Made by a program: the position numbers and the translations under genes. From the NCBI GenBank assembly GCA_039090855.1, contig CM077005.1, positions 14,981,921-15,045,920 of the forward strand: DNA of 64,000 nt, read 5' to 3'. The notes under the pieces are model-generated. The model worked only from the letters and a program-made list of their open reading frames with translations, was not told the origin of the DNA and searched no databases. Source of the stretch: Macrothele yani (lineage: Eukaryota; Arthropoda; Arachnida; Araneae; Macrothelidae). Shown here in pieces: positions 1 to 10,689 of this stretch (positions within the stretch are counted from its first letter, which is position 1; the number at the start of each line of letters is the position of its first letter).

Positions 1-811
1 GCGTAACGAATTTCTTGGAAGAACTTTGATAGCATGACGTGCTAGACACAGTTAAAAATCTGCGGAATGATTTGATAAACATGCATACAAGATTTTAAAA
101 ATCCCTCTCTCAATAGATAGATATTTTTTGTGTAACTTACAAATACCATATCGGAAGAAAAAATGTTTTAAAAGTCAAGCAAATCGACTCTTCTCTGAGA
201 TCCCTCCAAGCTTTCATCCCAAAGAAAAAAATAAAGAAACAAAAAATAATAAAGTGGGAGGAAGATGACATATACCTTTTAAGAGCTACATCGGCAGAGT
301 TCGGAAATTTGGAAACCCAATGTATAAAAATTTGAAGATCTGAAGATGAATTTAGATTTCGGTAAACAGTTTTTGAAGATTCTTTACAACGTAAAAAAAA
401 AAGTTGTGTCGCACGTGCATTGAAATTTGAAGAAAAAAATTATTATAAGCTTTTTGATCCAGTTGCGATATTTTGGTCGAAAAAATCTGCAAATTCTTAT
501 TTTTGACAGATCGTTTAGCATAGGGTTTATCGATCTCCACGACAACTAAGAGTAAAAGAAGTTGCACGTTCCTAATTTAGGGTCAGTAGCTTCAAGGAAC
601 AAAAAGAGCGAACGTCGCTACGCCAAGTACAAAATTCATTCGTTACATGGGTTTCAAACACAGTCCCAAATACCAAAAATTCAGGAAGGAAAACTAAAGT
701 TAGGTACACCAAAATTTAGCTTACCAAGTGCGAATGTAAATGCTATGAACTTTTTTGCAAGTGGAAATATATGCATGCTTCTGCATTTAATTAATTATTT
801 ACATATATACA
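1..811. other. AT-rich DNA without a recognisable gene
   Basis: This stretch is AT-rich with frequent A and T runs. Two short open frames (352-567 minus and 562-837 plus) show no domain, motif or composition that marks them as coding. The text around 569-600 (cctaatttagggtcagtagc) resembles the body of the tRNA-derived SINE found elsewhere in the window, so a badly decayed SINE piece may lie here. Confidence 0.5.
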
Positions 812-813
812 TA

Positions 814-2032
814 CACCGTAGAGGCACATTATTGTGACCACCAGCTAATATCCAGAGTAACCGCCGTGTGCAGCGCGGACAGCAGCTAGACGAGCTGGGA
901 GTGACTCAATAAGGTGCTGGAAGGTGTTCGCAGGTATGTGGAGCCATGCTAACTGCAGTGCATCTGACAGCCGCTGGACGGTGCGTGGTGGAGGATCCAT
1001 AGAGAGAACAACACGATCGAGGTGGTTCCCCAGATGCTCAATTCGGTTTAAGTCTGGGGAATTAGGGAGCTAAGGAAGTACTTTGAAGTCTTCATCGTGC
1101 TCTTCTAACCACTCTCGAACATTTTTAGCTGTGTGACACGTCGCATTGTCGTTCTGGAAGATACCATCTGCTCCAGGGAAGACAATCAGCACGTATGGGT
1201 GTACGTGGTCTGCAAGGATGGATTCCTAACGAATTCGGTCCATACCGCCTTCCACAGGTGTAAGTGGGCCCGGAGAATGCCACGAAAACATTCCCCCGAA
1301 CATAACGCTGTCCCCACCAGCTTGTGTTCTTCCAGCAATGGTTGAAGAGTGTTTATTCTCCGATGTTTCTCGCCTTATACGCCAACGTCCATCCGTTCGA
1401 TGAAGCAGAAAACGTGACTCATCGGTGAAGGCAATCCTTTGCCAATCAGCAGAGGTCCAATTCCGATACTGCCGTGCAAATGTAAGCCTTTTCTGCCGAT
1501 GCACCTTCAGTAGCATAGATGCAGTGGTAATCCATCTGCATCTGAGCTCCATACGCAACAGGGTTCGCTGAACTGTCGTTGTAGACACACTTCCGGTAGC
1601 CGCCAGGTTCATTCGGCCAGTGAGTTGCTGAACTGTAGCTTGTCGATCGGCCCTCACGCACTTTCGTAGCCAACGTTCAGCTCTGACATTGATGGCACGT
1701 GGTGCTTCGCAGTTTTCACGGCACTTATTGGCAACGATGCCATTTCTCCAGCCACAATACACTTTAACCACAGCGGCACGCGAACAGTTCACAAACTGCG
1801 ATGTTTCAGAAATACTGCCACGCTTGGCCCAAAAGCCGATAATCATCCCTTTTTGCAAATCTGATAAATCGCTCCTTTTATCCATGACAGCAACGAGTGA
1901 TATGTTTTTAGAATGCCTACAGCACACCTTATGTATCCTCTAAGTCAGCTCACGACACGTTCTTTCTTTCATTGGCTGCGCGCTGTTGAAGTCAAAAGCA
2001 GGAGGTGGTCACAATAATGTGACTAGACTGTG
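814..2032 (-). mobile_element. Tc1-family DNA transposon, copy 1
   Basis: This is a complete 1219-bp element. Its inverted termini share the core cacattattgtgacc on the left and ggtcacaataatgtg on the right, and both ends are flanked by TA (812-813 and 2033-2034), the Tc1/mariner target duplication. A second copy of the same family lies at 24232-25449 in the opposite orientation and differs in length by one base. The transposase is read on the minus strand between the termini. Because both TIRs and the coding region are in place, this is one of the best preserved transposons in the window. Confidence 0.93.
845..1885 (-). pseudogene. Tc1 transposase, nearly open
   Basis: The frame from the ATG at 1885 to the TAG at 845-847 is 347 codons, the usual size for a Tc1 transposase (cut-and-paste DDE recombinase acting in the nucleus). 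It begins MDKRSDLSDLQKG, followed by the paired helix-turn-helix region. The catalytic motifs are all visible: FTDES (first Asp), QNDNATCHTA (second Asp) and NRIEHL (Glu). The C-terminus ends in the family-typical AAHGGYSGY. The only clear lesions are two in-frame stop codons, one after GGMDRIR and one in KVLP*LPNSPDL, so this is a recent pseudogene. The start is chosen by matching the second copy at 24379. Confidence 0.9.
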
Positions 2033-2131
2033 TATGTAGAACTAAGCTGTTCTCTGAGATTCAGAGGTTAACTCCTCAAAGAAAGCCCATCTGCCAAATT
2101 AAAGTTTAAAACTGATGGTGCTAGATTTTAC

Positions 2132-2400
2132 TTATTGTTGATGCATCAAACGTCTCCACTTACAGCGATCTTGGAGCACAACTCGAGCTTCGTTGACATC
2201 CGTCACACGTGTCACACAAGATCTTTCGCACTTCATACTCATTATGTTTTTTTCATGCATACCTTCCAGCATCTGGTCGCCCCAAGATTTCCTTGGCCTA
2301 CTTCTAGCTTTCTTTCCTGAAACTTGGTCTGAATAAATTCTCTTAAGAAGCATCTCATCCCTCATACTTTCTATATGGTCAAACCCTCAAAATATTTGTT
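2132..2400 (-). pseudogene. LINE reverse transcriptase protein, C-terminal tail
   Basis: Read on the minus strand, this gives GFDHIESMRDEMLLKRIY, then a basic RPRKSWGDQ block and a terminal DRCKWRRLMHQQ. That order (a domain ending in GH.ER, then RGRPRKRW, then WRRL) is typical of the C-terminal tail of non-LTR retrotransposon ORF2 proteins. The upstream part of the same protein continues at 3549-3857 and about 4185-4345, so a mariner at 2410-3545 and a SINE at 3985-4180 interrupt it. A small internal duplication (CVTRVTD) is visible. Confidence 0.72.
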
Positions 2401-2409
2401 TCCAACTTA

Positions 2410-3545
2410 CTACAGGAGGTGAGTGTAAATTTTGTAATATTTGGATCACTTTATGTCTTCATACGCCTACGGCCTAGCGCACGAAAAGCTAACTAGCATT
2501 CAAATTATGTATAAGACATCGTATTGCACCGTTTTTAGCCATCTGTCTGCCAGTTCTTCGATTCCGCAGCGGTACCATTCCTTTTCCTTCGAGGCGAAGA
2601 ACTCCTTCACCCCAGCTTGCATCTCCCTTGGTTGTTGAAGTGCCGCCCACGAAGGAAGTGGGCCATGGACCGGAACAAGTAATAATCCGACAAGGCAAGG
2701 TCCGGACTTTATGATGGGTGTGGCATCAGTTCGATGCCACAGAGTTCCTAGAGTTTTGCCCCGGGTCGTTCGCGCGGAATGAGGCCGAGCGTTGTTCTGC
2801 TGTAGGAGAGCGCTCTTTCTATTCAACAGTCCCGGGTACTTCTCCACCAGAACGGCATACATCCGCTCCAGCTGTTCAGAGTAGAGGTTGGCGTTGATGG
2901 TCCGACAGTCTGGAACACATTCGTAATGGATTATTCCCTCGAAATTCCACCAGAAGCAGAGCATCCCCTTGTGCTCGGAAGTAGACCCACTTTTCATCGC
3001 ACGTAACAATTCTCTTAACGAAACGTACATCGCGCGGGTTTTCTAGAAGTTTCGTGCACTCGGCTGTTTGCTTCAGCTGGCGTCAGTGCGTGAGGGACAA
3101 TGTGACAGCTGCTCTTGACCTTACTGAGGTCCTGAAGGTGGCGAACTACGGTGGTTTGTGATATGCCCAGATCGTCTGATAATCTCCGAGTGCTGGTTGT
3201 CCGATTTGCTTCTACGGCCTAGCGCGCAGCCTCCGAATCCACAGTTCACGGCCTACCTGACCTTGGCTGATCGTCGAGGTTTCTATCACCTGAGCGAATT
3301 TTTGAACCGTCTAGTAACGGTGCTGTGTTCCACGGAACCTTCCTCTTTCGCATGACAAATGTTTCGTGTTGCTTGAATGGCGTTATGGCCGAGTTCAAAC
3401 TCGTAAAGCAAAAGTTCCTTAAATGCCGGCTGTGGCTGTTTTTCTTCTAGGGATCCCAACCACAGACAGAACGACAACGTGCGATGCTGTTCACAGCAAC
3501 GACTACCACTTTATATCCCTTTCCACTGACTGCAGTGCGCGACTT
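2410..3545 (-). mobile_element. mariner transposon inserted in a LINE
   Basis: Mariner transposase sequence fills the gap between two parts of a LINE ORF2 protein. The exact ends are not resolved because I could not find clean terminal inverted repeats, so the boundaries are set by where LINE coding similarity stops (about 2405) and resumes (about 3549). The insertion falls between the RT thumb-like region and the C-terminal tail of the LINE. Confidence 0.65.
2500..3477 (-). pseudogene. mariner transposase, broken
   Basis: The N-terminal part (3286-3477) reads FKELLLYEFELGHNAIQATRN, the helix-turn-helix start of mariner transposases. After frameshifts, the frame 2500-3030 gives HKGMLCFWWNFEGIIHYE, RTINANLYSEQLERM, LVEKYPGL and QQNNARPHSA, which are in family order. 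The residue that should be the second catalytic Asp (DNARPH) is Asn (NNARPH), so this copy would be catalytically dead even without its frameshifts. The third Asp region (YSPDLAPSDYH in the family) is not readable. Confidence 0.85.
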
Positions 3546-3548
3546 GAA

Positions 3549-3875
3549 CTAGTTTAAACACGTGACACACCCGCCACAGTACATGCGTTTATGCAAATAT
3601 TGCAAAACTTTCGACTCACAATCTGTAGCAACATTTTGCTTCACATTACGCATCACCAAAACATTTTCGTTCTTCACATCCCGTAAGTTGCGCATATCTC
3701 CAGTACAGAGACGACTTCTACGTCTCTTCTGCAGTATCCAGGTTTCACGGCCGTACATCACAGTAGGAATAATTACACTTTCATACATAGCCCTTTGGAA
3801 CCACTTTGAGAACCCAACGTTTCGGTAAAATCCTCCTAAAGCACCCATGAGTTTCAAAGACGAATTTACTCGCCA
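3549..3875 (-). pseudogene. LINE reverse transcriptase fragment, thumb region
   Basis: The minus-strand frame reads GALGGFYRNVGFSKWFQRAM, then YESVIIPTVMYGRETWILQK, a pattern shared by RTE, Jockey and related non-LTR ORF2 proteins just after the catalytic palm. It is followed downstream (lower coordinates) by a mariner insertion and then by the C-terminal tail at 2132-2400. It is a 5'-truncated, interrupted remnant. Confidence 0.75.
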
Positions 3876-3984
3876 ATTAAATCACCACTTTATCTGTTTT
3901 CTCTATGAAACATGCTTCTTAAATATACAAATTCGATCACGTGCTCTATACCTGTGCTATTTAGACTGATTTTTTTTTCTGATT

Positions 3985-4180
3985 TGAATGTTAACGACCA
4001 CCGTGAGCAACTCAATGGGCTATAAGCAGTCGCTTGTCCCTAATCTAGGGCTACTAATTCCAGCGAAGGGCCTTAAGAAAAACACAAATCCATGCCTCAC
4101 TGGGATTCAAACCCGGACCCATCTCGAAGGAATGATCAGAAGCTATCGCTTAGACCACTGCGACACCGAGGCCGCAGCCT
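3985..4180 (-). mobile_element. tRNA-derived SINE, family A
   Basis: On the minus strand the head carries a B-box-like GGTTTGAATCC and, upstream of it, CAGTGGTCTAAGCGATAGCT, an A-box/D-arm region. The shared body follows (accagtggccctaaattagg in better copies) and then the conserved 3' end TTGCTCACGGTGGTCGTTAA. Other copies of the family lie at 6195, 6515, 8256, 11804, 29695 and 58565. This copy sits inside the LINE remnant, between its palm and thumb fragments. Confidence 0.85.
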
Positions 4181-4345
4181 GATTTTGTACTCGGTGGCAA
4201 CAGGACCTCGCTCGGAGATTATAACTTTGGTTTTCCTCTTATTGATACTCAGTTTGAATTTTATACAAACTTTGTACATGCGGGACAGCATACCATGCTG
4301 CTCACTTTTCCTCTCCATCAGCATAGAATAATCTGCGTACACGAA
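4181..4345 (-). pseudogene. LINE reverse transcriptase fragment, palm region
   Basis: The minus-strand frame reads MYADYSMLMERKSEQHGMLS, then KLSINKRKTKVIIS. This matches the catalytic YADD block and the following N..KTKVM motif of non-LTR reverse transcriptases. The catalytic pair DD is changed to DY here, so the enzyme would be inactive. The RT continues at 3549-3875 after the SINE. Confidence 0.75.
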
Positions 4346-4424
4346 TATTACACATGTACAGTAAATAATTTAACAATTTTCCTTGTTTTGATAACAAGAA
4401 AACAAAAAATAATACATCCATGGG

Positions 4425-5350
4425 ACAAATCATTATGACCATCTCTGATCCTCTAGTGGACGCGTTCCACAGAAAGTAGAGGAGACGTCACAGACGAGCA
4501 GGTCGTGTCAGTTTGCCAATAATGTCTAATAAAGAAGGACTTATCAGAGTTTCAGTGGGGAATGATTATCGGAAGGTCTGGACCAGCATTTCAGCAATCG
4601 CAGGCATTGTTCGATGGTTGCAGCAGTGAAGGTGTGATGAGAAAGGTCCAAAGAGGGGACACACATTCACCGAGGTGAATACCCGTCGGCGCGTGATGTC
4701 CGATATAACAGACGGCTCACCATCATTCAGTTAACATCAGGCTACATCCAATGTGCATAGTGTAACGTTTTTAAGCACACAGTCCAGTTGACGCACTTGT
4801 AGATGGGCTTAATGAGCCGTTCATATGGCTATGCTGCCCGACCGTCATCGACAGCTTCCCCTGCAGTTGGCTCAGGAGCACCACATCTGGACATAGGAAG
4901 AAAGAGTTGTCTGGTTCGACGAGTCTAGGTTCCAGCTGTAACATGCTCCTGGGTGTTTCCATATTCGATGCCTCACGGGAGGGCAGATGCTACCGGAGTG
5001 CACGGTTGGACGGAAACTGGCCTGCGGGTACATGGGGCGGGCATTTTTCTCATCGACATGCCTAGATCCCCTCATCTCCGTTAAACACATCCCCACAATA
5101 GGATCCAACCTAGGCACTATTCCCAACTAAGTATTGCTCATTACTCACATGGTGACTGCGTATCCAGATGGCACCGAACTCTTTCAGAAGAGCAACGCCC
5201 CGCGTAACAAGTCCCATTTTGCGCTGGAATGATTTTAAGACCAAGCACTTCACGTACTTTTCAGGCAACCGAGTTCTCCGATTTGAATCCCGTCGAACAC
5301 TTTTGCGATGTAGTAGCCTTCGCCGGAAGGTTGCTATGCCACGCTGCCAT
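4425..5350 (+). mobile_element. degraded Tc1 transposon
   Basis: Tc1 protein pieces appear in the right order but in several frames. They include LSEFQWGMIIG near 4548, HHIWT and VVWFDESRFQL near 4880-4940 (first catalytic Asp), TVYPDGTELFQKSNAPRV near 5158-5204 and a decayed PDLNPIEH region near 5270-5300. The left end may be around catccatgggacaaatcatt (4417-4436). The right end and C-terminus are missing. It is an old, 3'-truncated copy. Confidence 0.7.
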
Positions 5351-6194
5351 CAATATGATTTTTTGTGAAATTTAAATAAAATTCTTTAAATATTCCCCGA
5401 GCTCTATAGGATCTTCTTTTTCAAGTGTTTTCATCAAGGACATGTTCTCATGAGGAATATATCGTCGCAATTGATAAACAAAAAAGTGGTTAACCGTTTT
5501 TAAAGACGATGCTAAGTTCTCATTCTAAATCTTCCCTAAGTCAGCCTTTATTCTCCTTCAAATATCAAATTTGAATATTTTTCAAGCTTAAGTTCATTAT
5601 TGCTCATATCTATCTTCCATTTCCTTTTTTTTTTTTTTTTTTTCTCCAGTGCTATTGAAACAAACTTTTCCTTAATTTCTCATTTTAGATATACTCCAGA
5701 CTTCCAACAGATTCCGAAGAAAAAATTGTCTCCAATGTAAGACAAACAGCAGGTGAGATATGAGGAAGCGACCGCCAAAAAAACCGACGAAACATCTCAG
5801 GATATTTTAGAAAGGTAAATAGATTACTTTCAATTTTTTTTTTCGAATATTTTTCCGGTGTGACTTCAGCTGATTGCGATCTTTTCTTTCTCTCTTTAGC
5901 TAATTAGTGAGGCTACCTTTCTTTCAGCCATAGTTTCAGAAAAATATGAGGATTCTACGTGTCTTGCTCATCACGTGCGCATGACGTCATTTTTACGTGA
6001 CACGTTCTTTAAACAAAATTGATCATGACATGCGAAAAGTAATGCACACACAATCATAATCGAACTTATTTAATCGTTTTGCTCTTTTTAAAGCACAAAA
6101 TTGCTCAAATATTTTTTGTTAGCCATTGGTTTAAACAACAGAACGTTTTAATTTTCGGGAAGAACGAATCCAGGAGAAGAATTTTCGTTTTCGG
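5351..6194. other. AT-rich spacer, no gene seen
   Basis: No open frame with recognisable content is present. The segment includes a T run of about 20 (5625-5644) and several shorter homopolymers. I see no paired inverted repeats or tandem array. Confidence 0.5.
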
Positions 6195-6379
6195 GGTTTA
6201 TCGACCGCCGTGAGCAACTCAAAGGGCTAGAAGCAGTCTCGCGCCCCTAATTCAGGTCCACTGGTTCCAGGGAAGGGAAACAGCCTGTGCCGTAAAACAA
6301 GTACGTAACCCATGGATCAACGGGACTCGAACCTGGGCCCATTCTGATGAACGGTTAGAAACCAGCTCTTAGACCACTA
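6195..6379 (-). mobile_element. SINE family A, 5'-truncated
   Basis: The tail begins at ggtttatcgaccgccgtgag and the copy runs through the shared body to the B-box (GGTTCGAGTCC read on the minus strand). It stops at the agaccacta sequence, so the 5' A-box half is cut short. It faces the + strand copy at 6515, giving a head-to-head pair about 135 bp apart. Confidence 0.8.
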
Positions 6380-6514
6380 AAAGAATTTTAAAGTTTGATA
6401 TAGCAGGGAAGAATGTCTTCTTAAAGGGATTTGGCGACACTTGCGCAACTGGGCACAAAATCAATGTTGTAACCAGCTCATAAGTTTTTTTTTTCGAGAA
6501 AAAAAACTAGTGTA

Positions 6515-6728
6515 GCTGCCCCCAGTAGCGCAGTGGTCTAAACGCTGGCTTCTGACCATTCTTCCGAGATAGGTCTGGGTTCGAATCCTGGGTGCGGCAT
6601 GGGTGATGTGTCCGTCTTACGGCACTGGCTCGTTCCATTCTATGGAACCAGTGCCTCTAAATTAGGAACGGGCGACTGCTTATAGCCCATCTCCCTGTCG
6701 TCGTTCAAGCCCAAAAATAAAAAAAAAG
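6515..6728 (+). mobile_element. SINE family A, near full length
   Basis: Reading forward, the head has the A-box-like TAGCGCAGTGG, the B-box GGTTCGAATCC, a conserved body with CTGGCTCGTTCC and CTCTAAATTAGGAACGGGCG, then GACTGCTTATAGCCCAT. The element ends in an A-rich tail (aaaaataaaaaaaa), the expected 3' end of a retroposed SINE. Confidence 0.88.
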
Positions 6729-7232
6729 TATAGAAGATTGGACATGATCTGACAGTTTTTGAGATCAACGGCAGTGTTAGTATAAGGTCAAATATACGAA
6801 GGGCATCCAGTGTTTGGGAAACAAACTGAAAATAATTAGTTAGTGTGTGACGAGAGGTGAAACGCATGTGAAGAAGACAAAGTTGCCACGATAAATTCCA
6901 TCGGTGTAATTTAATTGGGAGAGCATTCAGCTCCGGAGCAGAATAATAATGCGGAGTCGATCGCACCACCTGCAACTTTGAGCTTTCACATGGACGGCTG
7001 ATTGTGAAAATGGATGTACTGTCCGTTCGGTTCTTCGAAAAATGTGTGATGTTCATTCCACATATCCTCTGGAATTAATGATAATTCCTTCTTCCTCAGC
7101 AAACTAAAGCATGGGTTTGCCGGCTGACCCGGAAAGTAATGATTCCGTTCCAGCCCTTGCCCGAGGGCAGGGGGACATATGTGACGTACTACAGAGATAC
7201 TGCTGCTGGGAGGAGGGTATTTGTAAGCACTG
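6729..7232. other. spacer, no convincing gene
   Basis: A 138-codon minus frame (6640-7056) overlaps the SINE tail and has no recognisable motif. I regard it as chance. The sequence before the 45-bp array (7111-7232) is not obviously part of a transposon. Confidence 0.45.
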
Positions 7233-7925
7233 TTTCAATCAGTGTTTCTCAAACTTTTTGTCTTTGTGGCCCCTTTTCTCATATCAGTGTTTCTCAAACT
7301 TTTTTGTATTTGTGGCCCTTTTTCATATATCAGTGTTTCTCAAACTTTTTTGTATTTGTGGCCCCCTTTTCCATATCAGTGTTTCTCAAACTTTTTGTAT
7401 TTGTGGCCCCCTTTCCCATATCAGTGTTTCTCAAACTTTTTGTATTTGTGGCCCTCTTTCATATATCAGTGTTTCTCAAACTTTTTTTGTATTTGTGGCC
7501 CTCTTCCATATATCAGTGTTTCTCAAACTTTTTGTATTTGTGGCCCCCTTTCCCATATCAGTGTTTTTCAAACTTTTTGTATTTGTGGCCCCCTTTCCCA
7601 TATCAGTGTTTCTCAAACTTTTTGTATTTGTGGCCCTCTTTCATATATCAGTGTTTCTCAAACTTTTTGTATTTGTGGCCCCCTATTCCATATCAGTGTT
7701 TTTCAAACTTTTTGTATTTGTGGCCCCCTTTCCCATATCAGTGTTTCTCAAACTTTTTGTATTTGTGGCCCTCTTTCATATATCACTGTTTCTCAAACTT
7801 TTTGTATTTGTGGCCCGCTTTTCCATATCAGTGTTTCTCAAACTTCTGTATTTTTTGTCCCCTTTCCCATATCAGTGTTTCTCCAACTTTTTGTATTTGT
7901 GGCCCCCTTTTCCATGCCTAATCCT
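7233..7925 (+). repeat. 45-bp minisatellite resembling a hAT terminus
   Basis: About 15 tandem units of 43-49 bp, each of the form cagtgtttctcaaacttttt then gtatttgtggcccccttt. Variation is mostly in the T-run length and in single substitutions. The unit is open in all three forward frames, giving long artificial ORFs rich in FVFVA and CFSNF. The string CAGTGTTTCTCAAACTTTTT followed by GGCCCC resembles the terminal sequence of many hAT transposons (CAGTGGTTCTCAAA... GGCCCC), so the array may be an amplified transposon end. That link rests on remembered family consensus and is inference. Confidence 0.92.
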
Positions 7926-8082
7926 TGTACCGGGACGCTGCCAAAGCACCACACCTTTTACTTGGGTTAGTTACTTATTGCTATCTGAACAATATAATTG
8001 CGTAATTGCAGTATAATTTTTACAATACACAACTTCTTTAGTATTGATCTGTTTAAAATATCTATTCAAATCATGCATAGAC

Positions 8083-9322
8083 TAGACGAAACCCGTCGGA
8101 ATCGAGTTTTTTGGAGTTTTTTTCGGGTTTTTTTTTTTTTTTTTGAAAAAAATAAACTCATATAAAACAACAAATGTAAACTTTATTAGATTGACAAATT
8201 TATTGAACCACTTCAGTAAAGACAAGGTTCGTGATTTTTTTTATTATTTGACTTAAAGTTTAACGACTACCGTAAGCAACTCAATGGGCTATAAGCAGCC
8301 GCCCGTCCCTAATTTAGGGCCACTGACTCCAGGGACGTGAGACAGCCAGTGCCGTAAGACAAACACAACATCTATGCCTCACAGGGATTCGAACTTGGAC
8401 CCTTTACGAACGAATCATCATAAGCCAGCGCTTAGACCACTGCGCCACCGTGGCGGCCAGATTCGTGATGAGCATCACGACTGCACCCTTTTTCAGTCCT
8501 AAACTGTGAGGCGGGAGTCCACTCATGTCGATCGTGTGCAAAAATTCAACTGGATAGCGCACTCTCTCACTCTCATCTTCAGTCACAACTGTGTTTGTAA
8601 ATATGCTGTTGGAATGAGATTCGCGTTGCGAATACTCTTCACCCGTCGGAATCGATAGTAAGTTCTTTTTTGTTTTGTTTTTAAAGAATAAACTCATATG
8701 AAACAACAAATGCAAATTTTATTTGACTGAAAAATTCATTCAACCACTTAGGTAAAGACAATAAATAGTCCAGCTCCGTGATTTTTTTTTTTTACTGAAT
8801 GTTTTACGACCACCTAACAATGGTCAACGGAATGTTTACTTACATCTTTACATAATGGAAAACGTCTTACCTACGTGAATAAATTAGATAGAATTAATAT
8901 CAAATTGTATATACACATCACACTGTCCAACGGCATAACGCAATCAGGTCTGCGAGAGTGTTCGCTGTTCCGATGAGAAGAACTTTGATACCAATGCCTG
9001 CTAGCATTGCTTTGCACAACGGTTCGTTCAGAAAAGATAAGACTTCGGACTTTGGACTGTCTCAGTCCCTCCATGCTTCCGCCTTCAACAGCGCGTGATT
9101 CAACCGCAGGCGATCGAATGTCAACCGAACGCTTCTCCCATAGACTTTACATGGGAACTTTGCCTCCCCACAACGCCCGAACCGTTACCACAATCTCATT
9201 TTTCTCTTCGACTGGCACATCTACATGGTAAAACCTTTATTTTGATACCTCAACCATATCTTTACGTTCAGCCGTTCTCCCAAAATAGGACTCACAGTAA
9301 AAACATTATAGAATTGATATAT
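8083..9322 (-). mobile_element. Helitron-like non-autonomous element, copy 1
   Basis: The reverse complement of this segment matches 44640-45694 over most of its length. Both copies share the terminus ACTAGACGAAACCCGTCGG (8083-8101 here), internal segments such as ggttcgttcagaaaagataa (9021-9040 here), and a ~150-bp module present twice in each copy (8145-8245 and 8685-8795 here). No transposase is encoded. The terminal GTCGATTCCGAC-type hairpin followed by CTAG in copy 2 suggests a Helitron/Helentron 3' end, but this class assignment is tentative. A Tc1 fragment begins at 9325, which probably truncates the 5' end. Confidence 0.6.
8256..8458 (-). mobile_element. SINE family A inside the Helitron-like repeat
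   Basis: This full copy has B-box GGTTCGAA-type sequence (read on the minus strand from gggattcgaacttggaccc), an A-box region in agaccactgcgccaccgtgg, and the 3' end ttaacgactaccgtaagcaa. At the equivalent place in the second Helitron-like copy (about 45466-45525) only the 3' tail of the SINE is present. Confidence 0.85.
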
Positions 9323-9324
9323 AC

Positions 9325-9600
9325 ACTGTTGGCCACCCAAAATGCAACACCAAGAAGGACACGAGATAGCAAAGCCAGATTTACTGAACACATAACAACA
9401 GATACAAAGATGAAACGATTGAGCTTACAGGCCAGTGCGACTTGCCGAACACGCAGACATCAATACTTCGTGTGGCCCCCATGGCTGGAAATAACGGCCG
9501 CTACACGCCGCGGCATCGAACGAAAGAGGCTTTGGATGTGGCCTTGGGGTATGACCTGGGCTCGATCACCGGCGCAAATGGATTCTCTCGCATAAGGGCT
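9325..9600 (-). pseudogene. Tc1 transposase C-terminal fragment
   Basis: A Tc1-like terminus begins at 9325 (cactgttggccacccaaaat) after TA at 9323-9324. On the minus strand the coding frame ends SLFRSMPRRVAAVISSHGG then HTKY and a stop, the standard C-terminal signature of Tc1 transposases. Everything upstream of roughly the last 45 codons is missing, so this is the 3' end of a truncated element. Confidence 0.82.
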
Positions 9601-10689
9601 AAAATATTCAGCGTGTTGGATTTTCCGAAATTTCTGTTTAAATGCGGAAAAACTTGAAACGGACTTTTCTAAAATAAGTGGAAATACGGTATTAAAAAAA
9701 ACAAAAAAAAAACGGGAAATTTTAAAAACGGAAATTACGTTAAAAGACAAGCACTTACCGGCCACTTTGCTGCAGTTTATTTCCAAAAAATGTCAGTGAA
9801 TTCACACCACGTTTTTTGTGCAGTGTATGTGCCACCATTTCTATTCCTCCATTCCAGGACAGTGTTCAGCAGCTTTTCTCTGTTTCGTTAAATATTGAAT
9901 TTCATTAAAATTTGTTAATTTTTTCTCTTTCTCGTTAAACCCGGAGATTTCATTAAATTTTGTTCGTTAAAAACCATTAAATTGGCTTTGAATAAACATT
10001 ATACAAAAGTCCCTGTATTGCTCGTTACATTTGGGATCGCGCTAAATACGGGCTCGTTACGAACGGGTTCTGTTGTGTATAATTTATTCAAGGAAAAACA
10101 GCGAAGGTGATGAAAAAGCAGGAAGAAACAGGAAATTTACGGCAACGATGCCGCTTCGTTGGGTTATAATGTGATACATGATCATACAGATTATGTCGTT
10201 TGTCGGGTTATCAACTGAATCGTTTTTATGGATCCTATAAAAATGATGGCGTCGGCTATAGAGCGTTATGCAAAACGAAGATAACAGCAGTATTACGTTT
10301 TCTACATGCAAAGAAACAAACTGGCATTCATAAGAAGATGGTTCAAGTGTATATAGCGACAGCTGTTTAACGAACATGAGGGTGTATGAATGCCAGTGGT
10401 GCATCTTGGGTCCGAGACTTGGGCCATCTCACGCGTCCCCCACCCCACCGTACTATATTTTTTTTTAATTGCAAAGTTTAATTTTTAGTTGTTAAGCAAT
10501 AGAAGCAACTTTTTTCCAAATTTTAGGTACATGCTATTGCTAACATGATAAGTAATTGTGATAATTAAGATTTGAACACTTATTTGTACATGAACTCCAT
10601 TCTTCTGAATACTTTATTTGTAAAAGGATTCCATTCTTCTTTCCTTTTGTGTGAACTTGAATGTTACGTTTTCATAAAAAGTTTCTTCC
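9601..10689. other. AT-rich spacer with a possible pogo-type end
   Basis: No gene is recognised. The sequence ctcgttacgaacgggttctg (10050-10069), read in reverse, gives cagaacccgttcgtaacgag, which resembles the inverted termini of pogo/Tigger elements. No matching left terminus was found, so I leave this as a note. The rest is simple A/T-rich DNA, including an acccccaccccacc stretch near 10428-10446. Confidence 0.35.

Noticed and set aside
5625..5644. poly-T as a Pol III terminator or retroposed tail
   Set aside because: No promoter or retroposed body is found next to it. Such tracts are common in this AT-rich DNA.
7111..8016. 301-, 260- and 242-codon open frames over the 45-bp array
   Set aside because: All three forward frames are open because the unit lacks stops and its period is about 45 bp. 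The proteins are repeats of the unit with no domain.
8404..8715. 103-codon minus frame
   Set aside because: It ends in AATVAQWSKRW, the SINE A-box translation, and the rest is Helitron-like repeat.
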